DNA of 64,000 nt from an uncultured Maribacter sp. (GCF_947500985.1 NZ_CANMTX010000002.1:372001-436000); one strand, 5' to 3'. Numbered from the stretch's first letter, positions 1 to 9,966 are shown. Program-made: numbers and translations. Notes: generated from the sequence alone by a model not told the origin.

Positions 1-1030
1 AGATTTAAAAATGCATAAAGGCGATATGGTAGTGGCTACTTCTGGTCGTTCGTTCTGGATTCTTGATGATGTTGTTGCTCTTGGTCAATATCAACCTTCT
101 AAAACGGGACTCCAAATTTTGAAGCCTAAAGACGCCTACAATGGTTCTTGGGGGAGTCCGTTGAGTGGTAATTCTGATAAATTTACCGGTAGTGATACTT
201 TTGAAGGTATTAACCCTGCTAACGGAGTAGTACTATATTATGAGCTACCTAAATTAAAAGATAGTACTGCAATTACCTTAGAGATTTCAGATGCTAAAGG
301 AAAGGTAATCAGGATAATTAGTTCAGAAAAAGATCCAACCTACAAGCCACATAATGGAGGTGGTGCACCACCAGCACCAGTATTGAATAAAAAAGAAGGG
401 TTAAATCGCTTTGTTTGGGATATGAAAAACGCGATAATGCCGGGTATACCTGGCGTATATATTGAAGCTGGTTTTAGCGGACATAAAGTGTCTCCTGGTA
501 CGTATACTTTTAAATTAAAAGTAGATGGACAAACAGTTTCTACTACAGGTACAATTAATGAAGTGCCAACCTATGAAACAAAGCCAGGACAATACGAAGA
601 ATATGATGCTTTTATGACGATTGCAGAAGCAGAGTTGACTGAAATGCACAATATGGTAAATCAGTTATATGCAGCTCAAAACGATTTAGCTGAAGTCTTG
701 AAAAAGGTAACCGATCCTACGGCTAAAGCTGCTGGTGAAAAGCTATTGGCAGAAATGAAAGCATGGGATGGTGATATGGTACAACGTAAATCACAAGCGT
801 ATGATGATGTAGAAAATTTTACTAACAAGTTTTCTGCAGAATATATATTTATGATTAACCAGACGAATAGTGGTATTCCAAGATTGAACAAGGCGAGTAA
901 AGACCGAAAGACTGAATTAGACGTACAATGGGTAGGTTTAAAAGCAAAAGGAAAGCAATTCATCAACACGGCTATACCTGCTTACAATAAGACTTTGTGG
1001 GAATCAGGAGTTGGTGCCATAAAATTATAA
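1..1030 (+). CDS. C-terminal part of a VPS10/sortilin-like BNR-repeat secreted protein (5' end outside the window)
   Basis: The reading frame is open from base 2, so the first in-frame ATG at 11 is internal and the gene starts left of the window. The visible 340 or so residues open with the end of a propeller (VVATSGRSFWILDD), followed by a region with GLNRFVWDM and PGVPG/PGIPGVYIEAGF-type motifs. This is the usual C-terminal part of the roughly 1000-residue flavobacterial proteins annotated as glycosyl hydrolase or VPS10/sortilin-domain BNR-repeat proteins. Those proteins are normally secreted beta-propellers. Their substrate is unknown and the glycosyl hydrolase label is not backed by visible catalytic residues. 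The last 120 residues are a helical tail. Family call is good, function is uncertain. Confidence 0.8.
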   Translation, partial: DLKMHKGDMVVATSGRSFWILDDVVALGQYQPSKTGLQILKPKDAYNGSWGSPLSGNSDKFTGSDTFEGINPANGVVLYYELPKLKDSTAITLEISDAKGKVIRIISSEKDPTYKPHNGGGAPPAPVLNKKEGLNRFVWDMKNAIMPGIPGVYIEAGFSGHKVSPGTYTFKLKVDGQTVSTTGTINEVPTYETKPGQYEEYDAFMTIAEAELTEMHNMVNQLYAAQNDLAEVLKKVTDPTAKAAGEKLLAEMKAWDGDMVQRKSQAYDDVENFTNKFSAEYIFMINQTNSGIPRLNKASKDRKTELDVQWVGLKAKGKQFINTAIPAYNKTLWESGVGAIKL

Positions 1031-1052
1031 AATAAGTTCTATCCGCTTTTAC

Positions 1053-1060
1053 TAACTTTG
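1053..1060 (+). promoter_or_regulatory. Candidate -7 element TAACTTTG upstream of hemJ-like gene
   Basis: TAACTTTG fits the Bacteroidota -7 consensus TAnnTTTG exactly and sits 82 bases before the chosen ATG at 1142. No TTG is seen at a proper -33 distance, so only half of the promoter is supported. The leader contains a short tandem repeat of CTTGAACTTGTTT (about 1098 and 1119). Confidence 0.35.
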
Positions 1061-1141
1061 GGCTTGTTTAAGACTAGAATTGAGAATTGAGTTTTGTACT
1101 TGAACTTGTTTCTTGCTCTTGAACTTGTTTTTATAAGCCTT

Positions 1142-1693
1142 ATGACAGAATATTACAACTATATAAAATCCCTGCATCTCATCTTCGTAATAACGTGGTT
1201 TGCAGGGCTTTTTTATATTCCAAGATTGTTCATTTATCATATAGAAGCCAACCAAAAGTCATCACCTGAAAAAGAAATTCTTTCTAAACAATTGAAGTTG
1301 ATGACCAAAAGGTTGTGGTATATCATCACTTGGCCATCCGCTGTATTGGCGGTGTTTTTTGCTATCTGGTTGCTTGTTATTTACCCTGGTTGGTTGTCAC
1401 AACCGTGGATGCACATAAAACTTGGTTTCGTATTGTTACTGATTATATATCACCTTAAAAACCATCAAATTTTCAAAAAATTTCAACGTGATGATATTCA
1501 ATATACTTCTAAATTCATGCGTATATGGAATGAAGGTGCTACGCTGATTCTATTCGCTATTGTGTTTTTAGTGATTTTGAAAAGCTCCTTTAATTGGATT
1601 TTTGGAGTGGTAGGTATTGTAGTTTTAGGTATACTTTTAATGCTAGGAATAAAGCTATACAAGAGAATTCGAAATAAAAATCCGGAAGCATAA
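1142..1693 (+). CDS. hemJ: HemJ-type protoporphyrinogen IX oxidase (CopD/UPF0093 membrane protein)
   Basis: This 183-residue, four-helix inner-membrane protein begins MTEYYNYIKSLHLIFVITWF. The His in KSLHLIF, the WFAGLFYIPRLF block and the later Lys/Arg-rich stretch TKRLWYIITWP are the hallmarks of HemJ, the oxygen-independent enzyme that oxidises protoporphyrinogen IX to protoporphyrin IX in haem synthesis. In other bacteria the conserved His and Lys are needed for haem binding and activity. The frame is open upstream to 1094, but the ATG at 1142 gives the N-terminus expected for the family, while the extension is encoded by leader sequence. It stands alone, with a sensor kinase convergent at its 3' side. 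CopD family is the more cautious name. Confidence 0.78.
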   Translation: MTEYYNYIKSLHLIFVITWFAGLFYIPRLFIYHIEANQKSSPEKEILSKQLKLMTKRLWYIITWPSAVLAVFFAIWLLVIYPGWLSQPWMHIKLGFVLLLIIYHLKNHQIFKKFQRDDIQYTSKFMRIWNEGATLILFAIVFLVILKSSFNWIFGVVGIVVLGILLMLGIKLYKRIRNKNPEA

Positions 1694-1732
1694 CTACTTG
1701 AAAATTAAAGTTTAATTCTAATTTTTCAGAAT

Positions 1733-4700
1733 TTAAGATATAAGTGATTTTCTAGCATTTTGTGCTGCAGTTTTAGCTTTTGGAAGAACTAGCTTAAAAG
1801 TAGCTCCTTTTCCTTCCCCTTCTGATTCTGCTATGATGGTGCCGCCATGCGAATTGGCAATTTGTTTTACCATATAGAGCCCCAAACCTGTACCTTTTAC
1901 ATTATCATGAAAACGTTCGAAAGGGGTGAATAGTTTTTTTAGAGCTCCCTCATTCATTCCTGATCCATTATCAATGACCATAAAGCTGTTTGTGTCACCA
2001 TTATCTTCGTACGTGACTATTATTTTTGGGTTTTCTTGGTCGCCCATGTACTTAATAGCATTATCAAAGAAATTACCAAAAACTTGAATTATTCTATTGC
2101 GGTCACCAAAAATATCGGGCATATTTTCAGTAATTGTAAGCTCTATATTGAGCTGTTTCAATTTGCCCTTAATTAAATTTCTTGATAGATCTAATAATTC
2201 GTTGGTTTTTAGCAACTCATTTTTGTTGTCGATTTTACCCAGTCTGGCAATTTCTGTAATATCAGAAATTAATTCGTTCATATTGTTGCAAGAAACATCG
2301 ATAAGGCTCAAGTATTCGGCTAGACCTGGGTGGTCTTCTAAAGAAACTTCTAAAGGTATTAGACTTGCAAGACCTTTGATATTTCCTAACGGACTTTTTA
2401 AATCGTGAGAAACGGCATACGTAAATCGTTGAATTTCCTCGTTTTTGGATGCTAAGTTGTCTGCAGCTTCTACTAGTTTGTTTTTTTGGTATTGTAATTC
2501 TTTAGTACGTTCGTCAACTTTCAACTCTAGACTTCGTTGATTTTTTCTAATATTTTGTAGTTTAATATGTTGTGCTATATAGAATAACAATAATACTAAA
2601 GCAATCATTAATGCCTTAAACCACCAAGTTTGCCAATAAGGTGGGGTAACTGTAATATGGAGATCTATTTCGTTATCAACCCAAACACCATCAGAATTAG
2701 TAGATTTTATTCTTAATGTATATTCTCCGGGATTTAAATTTGTGTATGTTGCTGTAGGATGGTTGCCAACATAATTCCAATCTTTTTCAAAACCTTCAAG
2801 GTAAAATGCATAATTAACACTTTCTGGGTGTCTAAAAGTAAGGGCTTTAAAATCTATATTTATAACAGATTGATCGTAGTTAAAGGTTAGGGAGTCTACT
2901 TGACTGATATCTTTTTCTAATATTCCAAAGTCATCATTTGGTAAAACGGGTTGATTAAAAAGTTTCAATCCAGAGACAAATAACGTAAGTGTGTCTTTTC
3001 GTTTTTCAACATCACTTGCAGTAAAAATATTAAAGCCATTAATGCCACCAAATATATATTCACCCTTTTTAGTTGTTATTGATGAACTTGCAATAAATTC
3101 TTTTGCCTGAAGACCATCACCAACATCGTAATTAATTGTTTCTCCGGTTTTGTTGTTATATCTAATGATTCCTTCTTCGGTGCTAAGCCATAAGTGGTTG
3201 TTTTGATCGTCTATAATACCTTTAATAGCGTCGTTTTTTAAGCCGTCAGCCTTGGCAATCACTAAAAATGAATCTGTTTCTGGGTTATATTTGTTAAGTC
3301 CACCTTGTGTACCTACCCAAATGGTATCTTCGATATCTTGAATAATAACATTGATAAAACTATTGCTTAAAGAATTTTTGGTATGATAATGAACAGTTGA
3401 CCATTCGTTGCCATTTTTTGTTAGCTTAAACAAACCTGTGTTCAATGTTCCAATCCATATATTACCTTGGTTGTCTTCAAAAATCTGGTATATGGAGTTA
3501 ATTATACTGCCGTCAATTTCTGATTTAAGCGTTATATTTTCATGTGTTTTTGTTTTGGGGTCATACACTTGTACACCTGAAAAGTAGTTTACTATCCAAA
3601 TTCTTTCTTTTTTATCTTTTAAAAGATCAATAATTATATTTGATTTTAAAAATGAATTTTCTGAAGTTAGTACACTGGTTTTTTTGGTTTTTGTATTAAG
3701 TATAGCTATACCATTTGTCCATGTTCCTGCCCATATTTCGTCATCTTTGGTCTGTAATATTGAAAGAACTACATTACTGGGAAATGTTTTATTCCTTAAT
3801 GAATAATTGTTAAATGTATCTGAAGAACGGTCCCAATAATCTATTCCTCCGCCATCCGTACCAATCCAAATATTTCCTTTATTGTCTTCGCTAAAACAAT
3901 TCACTAATTTATTACTGAGCGACTTTGGGTTGAAAGGGTCAGAGTTTATATGATTAAATTTATAAAATCCTTTATCATAAATATTTAACCCGCTTTTATA
4001 AGGGGCTATCCACATTGTACCATCTCGTGTACATAATAATGCCCATATAGAATTACCAGAAATGGAATTGGGTCTTGTTACACTGTACTCAATATGTCTT
4101 ATAAAATCAAGATTTTTATTGTAAATATGTAAACCGTTATTTTCAGTACCTATCCATAATTCATTGTCTAAATTTTTCTCTAAAGAGCGTATACCAAAAC
4201 CTGGGCTGACCTCTTTTTCTTTTGAGATACTAATTGAATTTTCTGCTATGTCCAACTTAAATAGTGAGCCAGTTGCAGAACCTATTAATAAACTATTTTC
4301 TGATGAATTTATGCCGGTGATGATTGCCTCTGTCTGTAATACTTCACTAATAATCTCCATCTCATAATTAAGTATTAGGGTATTATAGGTAAAAACAACT
4401 AGAATGCGGTTAGCATCTAAAACATCAATTTTAACAACTTTATTAAGTCGAGGGTTATCAATAGTTACGTGTTTATTAGGAGGAGGAAAATGTTTTACTT
4501 TACCAGTTTCTAGCTCGTAACTATAAAAACCTCTAGATTCTGATCCCAGCCAAAGTATACCGTCTTTTTTAACTATAATCTCAAAAACTGCGTCTTTGAT
4601 GGTTTCACCTTCATTGATAAACGGATACGGTGTTATAATATTTAAACTACGATCATAAAGGCTAAGCCCCTCATTTGTGCCGATGATAATATTTTGGCCA

Positions 4701-4984
4701 TCTTCATGTAATGCTACAATATATTCATGCTTAAGACCAGTTTTACCATCTAAACTTTTAGTGTAGATTTCAAAATCTTTTCCATCATATCTGTTTAATC
4801 CATTTCTGGTTCCTATCCATATAAAACCAAAATTATCTTCTAAAAGTACCGTAGCGCTACTTTGAGACATACCTTCTTGAATATGCTGAAAGGTAAGTGG
4901 TTCCGAATATTGAGAATGTAGTGCTATAGGGGTGCCAAAAGCAATGAATATGGTAAATAAATATAATAGTGATTTATATAGCAT
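1733..4984 (-). CDS. Propeller (Reg_prop/Y_Y_Y) membrane sensor histidine kinase without receiver domain
   Basis: The 1083-residue protein has a signal peptide (about 1-24). A periplasmic double propeller follows, built from repeated GxIWIGT/DxGxxWIGT-type motifs (two-component regulator propeller repeats, about 30-650). Next come a Y_Y_Y domain (YAFYLEGFEKDWNYVG...NLNPGEYTLRIKSTNSDG), one membrane helix (about 775-795) and a coiled-coil linker. The histidine kinase has an H box in AVSHDLKSPLGN (phospho-His about 860), an N box in FFDNAIKY, and G boxes in DNGSGM and GTGLGLYMV. Known hybrid two-component systems of Bacteroidota have this sensor half fused to a receiver and an AraC domain. Here the protein ends after the ATPase domain. 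The ligand is probably a glycan or metabolite. The cognate regulator is not adjacent. Confidence 0.88.
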   Translation of the reverse strand: MLYKSLLYLFTIFIAFGTPIALHSQYSEPLTFQHIQEGMSQSSATVLLEDNFGFIWIGTRNGLNRYDGKDFEIYTKSLDGKTGLKHEYIVALHEDGQNIIIGTNEGLSLYDRSLNIITPYPFINEGETIKDAVFEIIVKKDGILWLGSESRGFYSYELETGKVKHFPPPNKHVTIDNPRLNKVVKIDVLDANRILVVFTYNTLILNYEMEIISEVLQTEAIITGINSSENSLLIGSATGSLFKLDIAENSISISKEKEVSPGFGIRSLEKNLDNELWIGTENNGLHIYNKNLDFIRHIEYSVTRPNSISGNSIWALLCTRDGTMWIAPYKSGLNIYDKGFYKFNHINSDPFNPKSLSNKLVNCFSEDNKGNIWIGTDGGGIDYWDRSSDTFNNYSLRNKTFPSNVVLSILQTKDDEIWAGTWTNGIAILNTKTKKTSVLTSENSFLKSNIIIDLLKDKKERIWIVNYFSGVQVYDPKTKTHENITLKSEIDGSIINSIYQIFEDNQGNIWIGTLNTGLFKLTKNGNEWSTVHYHTKNSLSNSFINVIIQDIEDTIWVGTQGGLNKYNPETDSFLVIAKADGLKNDAIKGIIDDQNNHLWLSTEEGIIRYNNKTGETINYDVGDGLQAKEFIASSSITTKKGEYIFGGINGFNIFTASDVEKRKDTLTLFVSGLKLFNQPVLPNDDFGILEKDISQVDSLTFNYDQSVINIDFKALTFRHPESVNYAFYLEGFEKDWNYVGNHPTATYTNLNPGEYTLRIKSTNSDGVWVDNEIDLHITVTPPYWQTWWFKALMIALVLLLFYIAQHIKLQNIRKNQRSLELKVDERTKELQYQKNKLVEAADNLASKNEEIQRFTYAVSHDLKSPLGNIKGLASLIPLEVSLEDHPGLAEYLSLIDVSCNNMNELISDITEIARLGKIDNKNELLKTNELLDLSRNLIKGKLKQLNIELTITENMPDIFGDRNRIIQVFGNFFDNAIKYMGDQENPKIIVTYEDNGDTNSFMVIDNGSGMNEGALKKLFTPFERFHDNVKGTGLGLYMVKQIANSHGGTIIAESEGEGKGATFKLVLPKAKTAAQNARKSLIS

Positions 4985-5027
4985 TCCTATATTTTATAAA
5001 AAAGATAATTACAACATAGTATTAACG

Positions 5028-5035
5028 CAAAAATA
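5028..5035 (-). promoter_or_regulatory. Candidate -7 element TATTTTTG for the propeller sensor kinase
   Basis: On the minus strand TATTTTTG matches TAnnTTTG perfectly, 43 bases before the kinase ATG. A TTG at 17-23 bases further upstream is not seen. The rest of the 4985-5181 gap is AT-rich and shows no gene. Confidence 0.4.
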
Positions 5036-5181
5036 AGTAAGAAATTACTTTCATTTTTAACTTGTTTTAAATTTCACCTTTACATATCAAAATGATTGCA
5101 CTTGAAAATGAATTTTTTACGTTAAATAATTTGAGATTTAATTAACCCAGTTGATACAAAAAAACTATGATTCAAATACGA

Positions 5182-5976
5182 TTAGGTGTTTGATAAAATC
5201 TGTTCAACTTTTACAAGTTGTTCTGTGGGATGTACAAGTGGACCAAATTGATTGAAAATGGCAACATCGGCAGCGTCACGACCGAAGCCGAGGATAACAT
5301 ACCCACCAGGCGAATTTATTTGTGTTGCATCAAATGTATACCATCGATCTCCAACATAAGCTTCAAACCAAGCATGCATATCCATAGGTTCTAAGCCATA
5401 AAGATAACCTACAACTATACGAGCAGGAATGCTTAAACTGCGGCACAGGGCAATACCCAAGTGAGCAAAATCTCGACAAACACCAAACCTTCTAATATTA
5501 ACCTGACTTGCAGATAGTGGCTGATTATTGCTTCCTGGTAAATAGCTAATATTGGCTCGTAACCAATTGGTAATTGCAGAAACTTGATTATAACCGTATA
5601 AATGACCATTAGTTATACTTGAACTCATTTCATAAAAGCAATCAGATTCGCAGTATCTGCTAGGTAATAGGTAACTAAGAACAGCGTCTGGTAAATTCTG
5701 TATATCTACAAATGATGCGCCAAAATCCTGGTCTATAAAATTTGAAGTTACAATATCTGAAGAGGTAGATATTAAGAACTGGCCTGGTTGAGCAATTAAT
5801 CGTTGGCATAGGTTACCGTAGTTGTCGGTAAACTCAATAACTGGAATACTCGGGGTGATTTTATATTCCTCTCTTTCTACCCATTGTTGGTTGCCACTGC
5901 GTGGTCTCAACATAAGAATAAATGGTGTTGGTTCAGAAATCTCGAACTTTATATTGCAAGTGGTACGTAAACGCAT
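5182..5976 (-). CDS. Transglutaminase-like cysteine peptidase family protein
   Basis: This 264-residue cytoplasmic-looking protein has the bacterial transglutaminase N-terminal beta region (about 1-85) and a transglutaminase core. The papain-like triad is visible: Cys in RRFGVCRDFAHLG, His in MDMHAWFEAYVG and Asp in WYTFDATQ. The family usually works as a protease or amide hydrolase rather than a crosslinker. No signal peptide is seen. The gene stands alone between two divergent or unrelated kinases, so context adds little. In some bacteria such genes neighbour alpha-E and ATP-grasp proteins, which are absent here. Confidence 0.85.
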   Translation of the reverse strand: MRLRTTCNIKFEISEPTPFILMLRPRSGNQQWVEREEYKITPSIPVIEFTDNYGNLCQRLIAQPGQFLISTSSDIVTSNFIDQDFGASFVDIQNLPDAVLSYLLPSRYCESDCFYEMSSSITNGHLYGYNQVSAITNWLRANISYLPGSNNQPLSASQVNIRRFGVCRDFAHLGIALCRSLSIPARIVVGYLYGLEPMDMHAWFEAYVGDRWYTFDATQINSPGGYVILGFGRDAADVAIFNQFGPLVHPTEQLVKVEQILSNT

Positions 5977-6136
5977 ATATCTAAATTTTTGAATACTTTA
6001 ATTATGGCGCCTTGACGAACTTAATATTGAAGATAGCATTTAAAGTAACACCTTATACTTCTTGCCATAAAACCTTAAAAGCATATTTGATATTTTTGGT
6101 GCGATATTTGCTAACTTTAGACGAAATAGTAGAATC

Positions 6137-7591
6137 TTGTTAACGAGAGTATCTTTACGGTCACGCATTTTCTTATCCATGATATTTTTGGTGCTTATTG
6201 CATCTGTATTGATTGCAGGTGTTACGGTGTATCAATATCGTGAGCAATCTAAAGATTACCATGAAAATAGAATGGAGCGTAAAGAGGAACAGATACGCCA
6301 AAGTATTGACCTTGCCATTCAGAAAACTACATACCCGGTAACAACAGAGAACCTTGATTTAATTTTCAAAAATGAGATTTATGAGATTGCCGTGGTGCAA
6401 AACATGAATTTTAATATTTATAGCTTAGATGGCGAGCTTATAAAAAGCTCTCGTCCAAAATTTGCCAATGATTCTATTTCAATGTGCTTGGATTCTGAGA
6501 TATTGAATAAATTGGAGATTAGTCCCAATAAGCATTATGTACGCGAAAACGCTTTGGCAGGTGATAAATACAAAGCATCTTTTTCTTATATCGCCGATCA
6601 AAAATTTAAGCCTATAGGTATTCTTAATCTACCTTATTTCGAAGATAATTCATTCAACGACTATGAGTTAAAAGAGTTTTTATTTCGCCTATCTGGTGTG
6701 TATTTATTGATGTTGCTCATGGCAATTGCTTTTGCATTTTTTATCTCTAAATATATAACTCGATCCTTAGAAACGATTTCTACAATGATGGGTCGAACCA
6801 ATTTAAATAAGCAGAACAAAAAGATTTATATAGATAACCCTGGGGAAGAGATTGAAAAACTAATTGCCGCGTATAATGCTATGATTGATGAGCTTGGTCA
6901 AAGTGCTGTGAAATTAGCACGTAGCGAGCGTGAACAGGCATGGCGTGAAATGGCAAAACAGGTTGCACATGAAATCAAAAACCCGCTAACACCCATGCGA
7001 TTGACTGTGCAGAGTTTTGAGCGCAAGTTTGATCCCAGCGATCCCTTAATCCATGAAAAACTAAAGGAATATTCAAATACCTTAATTCAGCAAATAGATA
7101 CCATGAGTAGTATAGCTTCTGCTTTCTCAAATTTTGCTGAAATGCCGGCGCAACAGAATGAAACCTTAAACGTGGTCAAAATTGTAAAATTGGCAATAGA
7201 TATTTTCAATGAAGATTATATACATTTCATAGCCGATGAAGAAGAAATAATTGCGAAATTAGATCGAACACAGTTAATACGTGTGGTAACCAATTTGGTT
7301 AAAAATGCCATACAAGCAGTGCCAGATGTAGTATCACCTAGAGTTTTGGTCAGCGTGGCATCAGAAGGAGATATGGTTAAAATATCGGTGGCAGACAACG
7401 GTTATGGTATTGAAAAGGATAATGAAGAAAAAATATTTGAACCTAAATTTACTACTAAGACTAGTGGCATGGGGTTAGGATTAGGAATGGTAAAAAATAT
7501 TGTGGAAACTTATAAAGGGTCTATCAACTTTACTTCTCATTTAGGTAAGGGTACGGTCTTCTGTGTAAAGTTTCCGAAAGAGAATACATAA
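6137..7591 (+). CDS. NtrY-like membrane sensor histidine kinase with HAMP domain
   Basis: Residues 10-32 form a first membrane helix. A roughly 150-residue periplasmic sensor follows, then a second helix (about 187-207), a HAMP linker, and a histidine kinase whose H box reads REMAKQVAHEIKNPLTPM (His278). That sequence is typical of the NtrY-like group. The ATPase boxes NLVKNAIQAV, DNGYGI and GMGLGLGMVKNI are intact. The best upstream start is the TTG at 6137, which keeps the RVSLRSRIFLSM lead-in of the first helix. The ATG at 6179 would cut into the helix. No response regulator is adjacent. The following crotonase starts 18 bases downstream and may be co-transcribed. Confidence 0.85.
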   Translation: MLTRVSLRSRIFLSMIFLVLIASVLIAGVTVYQYREQSKDYHENRMERKEEQIRQSIDLAIQKTTYPVTTENLDLIFKNEIYEIAVVQNMNFNIYSLDGELIKSSRPKFANDSISMCLDSEILNKLEISPNKHYVRENALAGDKYKASFSYIADQKFKPIGILNLPYFEDNSFNDYELKEFLFRLSGVYLLMLLMAIAFAFFISKYITRSLETISTMMGRTNLNKQNKKIYIDNPGEEIEKLIAAYNAMIDELGQSAVKLARSEREQAWREMAKQVAHEIKNPLTPMRLTVQSFERKFDPSDPLIHEKLKEYSNTLIQQIDTMSSIASAFSNFAEMPAQQNETLNVVKIVKLAIDIFNEDYIHFIADEEEIIAKLDRTQLIRVVTNLVKNAIQAVPDVVSPRVLVSVASEGDMVKISVADNGYGIEKDNEEKIFEPKFTTKTSGMGLGLGMVKNIVETYKGSINFTSHLGKGTVFCVKFPKENT

Positions 7592-7609
7592 ATCAACAAA
7601 TCAACAACT

Positions 7610-8392
7610 ATGTCATACAATACAATTCTTATAGATAGAGAAGAGACAACGGCAATTGTGACGATTAACCGTCCGAATAAATTAAATGCTTTAAATAAAG
7701 AAACCATTGGTGAATTACATGAAGCTTTTAAAGATTTACAAAAGGATAAAAACGTTAAAGCTATCATCTTAACCGGTAGCGGTGAAAAGGCCTTCGTAGC
7801 AGGTGCAGATATTTCTGAGTTTTCTGATTTCAGTGAAAAGGAAGGGAAGAAGTTAGCAACGAAAGGTCAAAAACAATTATTCGATTTTGTTGAAAAGTTA
7901 GATACTCCCGTGATTGCCGCAGTAAATGGTTTTGCACTTGGTGGCGGATTAGAATTGGCAATGGCATGTCATTTTAGAGTTGCAAGTGATAATGCCAAAA
8001 TGGGATTACCAGAAGTCTCTTTAGGTGTTATACCTGGTTATGGTGGTACACAACGTTTGCCGCAATTGGTTGGCAAAGGTAGAGCTATGGAAATGATTAT
8101 GACCGCAGGTATGATTACTGCAGAACAAGCGCATGCTTATGGTTTGGTAAACCATGTAACTACCCAAGAAGAATTAGTGCCGTTATGCCATAAAATTATC
8201 TCTAGAATAACCAATAACTCATCTGTAGCCATTGCTCATGCAATAAAAGCAGTAAATGCTGGTTTTAAGAATACTGTAAATGGTTATGAGCAGGAAATTG
8301 AGGCTTTCGGTGCCTGTTTTGGAACAGATGATTTTGCCGAAGGTACTACTGCATTTTTAGAAAAAAGAAAGGCAAATTTTCCGGGTTCATGA
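7610..8392 (+). CDS. Enoyl-CoA hydratase/isomerase family protein (crotonase)
   Basis: The 260-residue protein is full length for the crotonase fold. The oxyanion-hole block GEKAFVAGADI and the glycine loop NGFALGGGLELAMACHF are present. Both glutamates expected for true hydratases are kept: one in GGGLELAM and one in LPEVSLGVIPGYGG. It should therefore hydrate 2-enoyl-CoA to 3-hydroxyacyl-CoA in fatty-acid or related beta-oxidation. The start follows a CAA-rich leader (AATCAACAAATCAACAACT). No other beta-oxidation gene is nearby, so its substrate chain length cannot be told. Confidence 0.9.
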   Translation: MSYNTILIDREETTAIVTINRPNKLNALNKETIGELHEAFKDLQKDKNVKAIILTGSGEKAFVAGADISEFSDFSEKEGKKLATKGQKQLFDFVEKLDTPVIAAVNGFALGGGLELAMACHFRVASDNAKMGLPEVSLGVIPGYGGTQRLPQLVGKGRAMEMIMTAGMITAEQAHAYGLVNHVTTQEELVPLCHKIISRITNNSSVAIAHAIKAVNAGFKNTVNGYEQEIEAFGACFGTDDFAEGTTAFLEKRKANFPGS

Positions 8393-8409
8393 CATAAACC
8401 AAATTGGTT

Positions 8410-9963
8410 ATGTTTAAACGTAGCGCATTCTTATTCTTGTTTCTGGTTAATGTAGTTAGTTCTTTTGCTCAAGAAGAACTTGTATCATATACTATTGGCG
8501 AAAAATTTCATGATAAATATAGGTACTCCAATATGCTTGCTATCGCAGATGATGGTAGCGAAGGTACTGTTGTGGTCCGTGCATATTATACAGGTATTGT
8601 ATTAAGACCTAAAGGGTATTTTATTGAACATTACAATAAAGATTTAGAGCTAGTCTCTGAATATAATTATAAACTTAAAAATGCCAATTTTATAGACGCC
8701 TATGTTCGTAATGGGCAGGTTTATTTGTTGTTTTTAGAGTACAACTATAATACTAGAAGTTATCAGTACGAAGTGCATAGAAGCCCGTTTTCTCAATTTC
8801 AGTTTACAAAAGAAACCCTGCTATCAATAGCTTCTGAACCAGTAGAACAGCCTTTGGATCGAAATTTCTATAATCGAAACTTTTCATCTGGGTTTACTAC
8901 TTCTATTTTATTCAATGATGATAAATCAGCTTTTGCCATAACTACACACTATAAGAAAAGAAAAATTGATCAGCATACAATTCATGTATTCAATGCCAAC
9001 TTAAACAAGTTAATGGAGCATGATTTTTCTGATGAGGTAGAAGAAAAGAATTATGCATTTGAAAATATAGCCTTCTCAAAAGATTTGCAGAATGTGTATT
9101 TGGTAGGTAAGGCATATTTTAAAAAGAAACGTTTTAATGCTACAGAGCGTAAGTTTCAATATGAAATGGTTCGAATTTCGAATACCAGCAGAAGCGTTCA
9201 GTCTTTTTATACTCCGGGTAAATTTCCTGAATCTTTGAAACCTATTTTTAGAGGTGATGAATTGCTTTGTATCGGTTTTTATGCGGATAGAAAAGATAAT
9301 CGTTATAACGGAATTTCTTATTTCAACTTAGATTCGAAAACTTTAGAAATGAAGACTGAAAAATTTAACCAGTTCTCTGAACAGTTTATGATGGATAAGT
9401 TTGGGCGTGAAGATGATAAGGCCATAAAAGATTTAGTGTTTAAAGGTATGGACATTACCAATGAAGGGAATATTCTATTTAATGCTGAAGAGTACTTTAC
9501 AAGTAAAAGTGTACAGTCTAACTCTAGTGGTGGGCGCGTTGCGGTAACTAGATATCACCATAATGATATTATTAGTGCAAAATTAAGTGCAACGGGAGAT
9601 TTAATTTGGGCAAGAAATATTAACAAGACCGAGGTAACACAAGGCGATGGTGCTTATGCCTCATATAGTGCTTACACAAAAAACAATACAACATACTTTT
9701 TTATTAGCACATCTTCAGAGAATCCGCAACAACTTAGCGATGATCGTATTATGTTCAAACAAGGTTTAAGTAGAAACAGAAATGTGTTTTTAATTCGTTT
9801 AGATGAAAACGGACATATGAAATACAGTAAGGTTATTGATGATACTGAAGCTCGTTTGCCGTTAATGGTATCTGTACCATACATTGATCACAAGAACGAT
9901 GAATTAAGGTTCTACGCTAAAAGAGGTACAAAAAAGCAATTGGTTCAAGTGGGTGTTAAATAA
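8410..9963 (+). CDS. Secreted protein of unknown function
   Basis: The ATG at 8410 gives a clean signal peptide (MFKRSAFLFLFLVNVVSSFAQ, cleavage near residue 20). The open frame extends to a TTG at 8404 but adds only two residues. The mature 497 or so residues are rich in beta-strand and aromatic motifs of the kind seen in propellers, but I recognise no named domain. There is no lipobox, TonB plug or sorting domain at the C-terminus. The gene follows the crotonase by 17 bases and ends just before a strong hairpin at 9967-10012. Likely periplasmic or surface-associated; role unknown. Confidence 0.75.
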   Translation: MFKRSAFLFLFLVNVVSSFAQEELVSYTIGEKFHDKYRYSNMLAIADDGSEGTVVVRAYYTGIVLRPKGYFIEHYNKDLELVSEYNYKLKNANFIDAYVRNGQVYLLFLEYNYNTRSYQYEVHRSPFSQFQFTKETLLSIASEPVEQPLDRNFYNRNFSSGFTTSILFNDDKSAFAITTHYKKRKIDQHTIHVFNANLNKLMEHDFSDEVEEKNYAFENIAFSKDLQNVYLVGKAYFKKKRFNATERKFQYEMVRISNTSRSVQSFYTPGKFPESLKPIFRGDELLCIGFYADRKDNRYNGISYFNLDSKTLEMKTEKFNQFSEQFMMDKFGREDDKAIKDLVFKGMDITNEGNILFNAEEYFTSKSVQSNSSGGRVAVTRYHHNDIISAKLSATGDLIWARNINKTEVTQGDGAYASYSAYTKNNTTYFFISTSSENPQQLSDDRIMFKQGLSRNRNVFLIRLDENGHMKYSKVIDDTEARLPLMVSVPYIDHKNDELRFYAKRGTKKQLVQVGVK

Positions 9964-9966
9964 TTA

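Noticed and set aside
1094-1141. Upstream extension of the HemJ gene
   Set aside because: Encoded by tandem leader repeats (CTTGAACTTGTTT); the family N-terminus begins at 1142.
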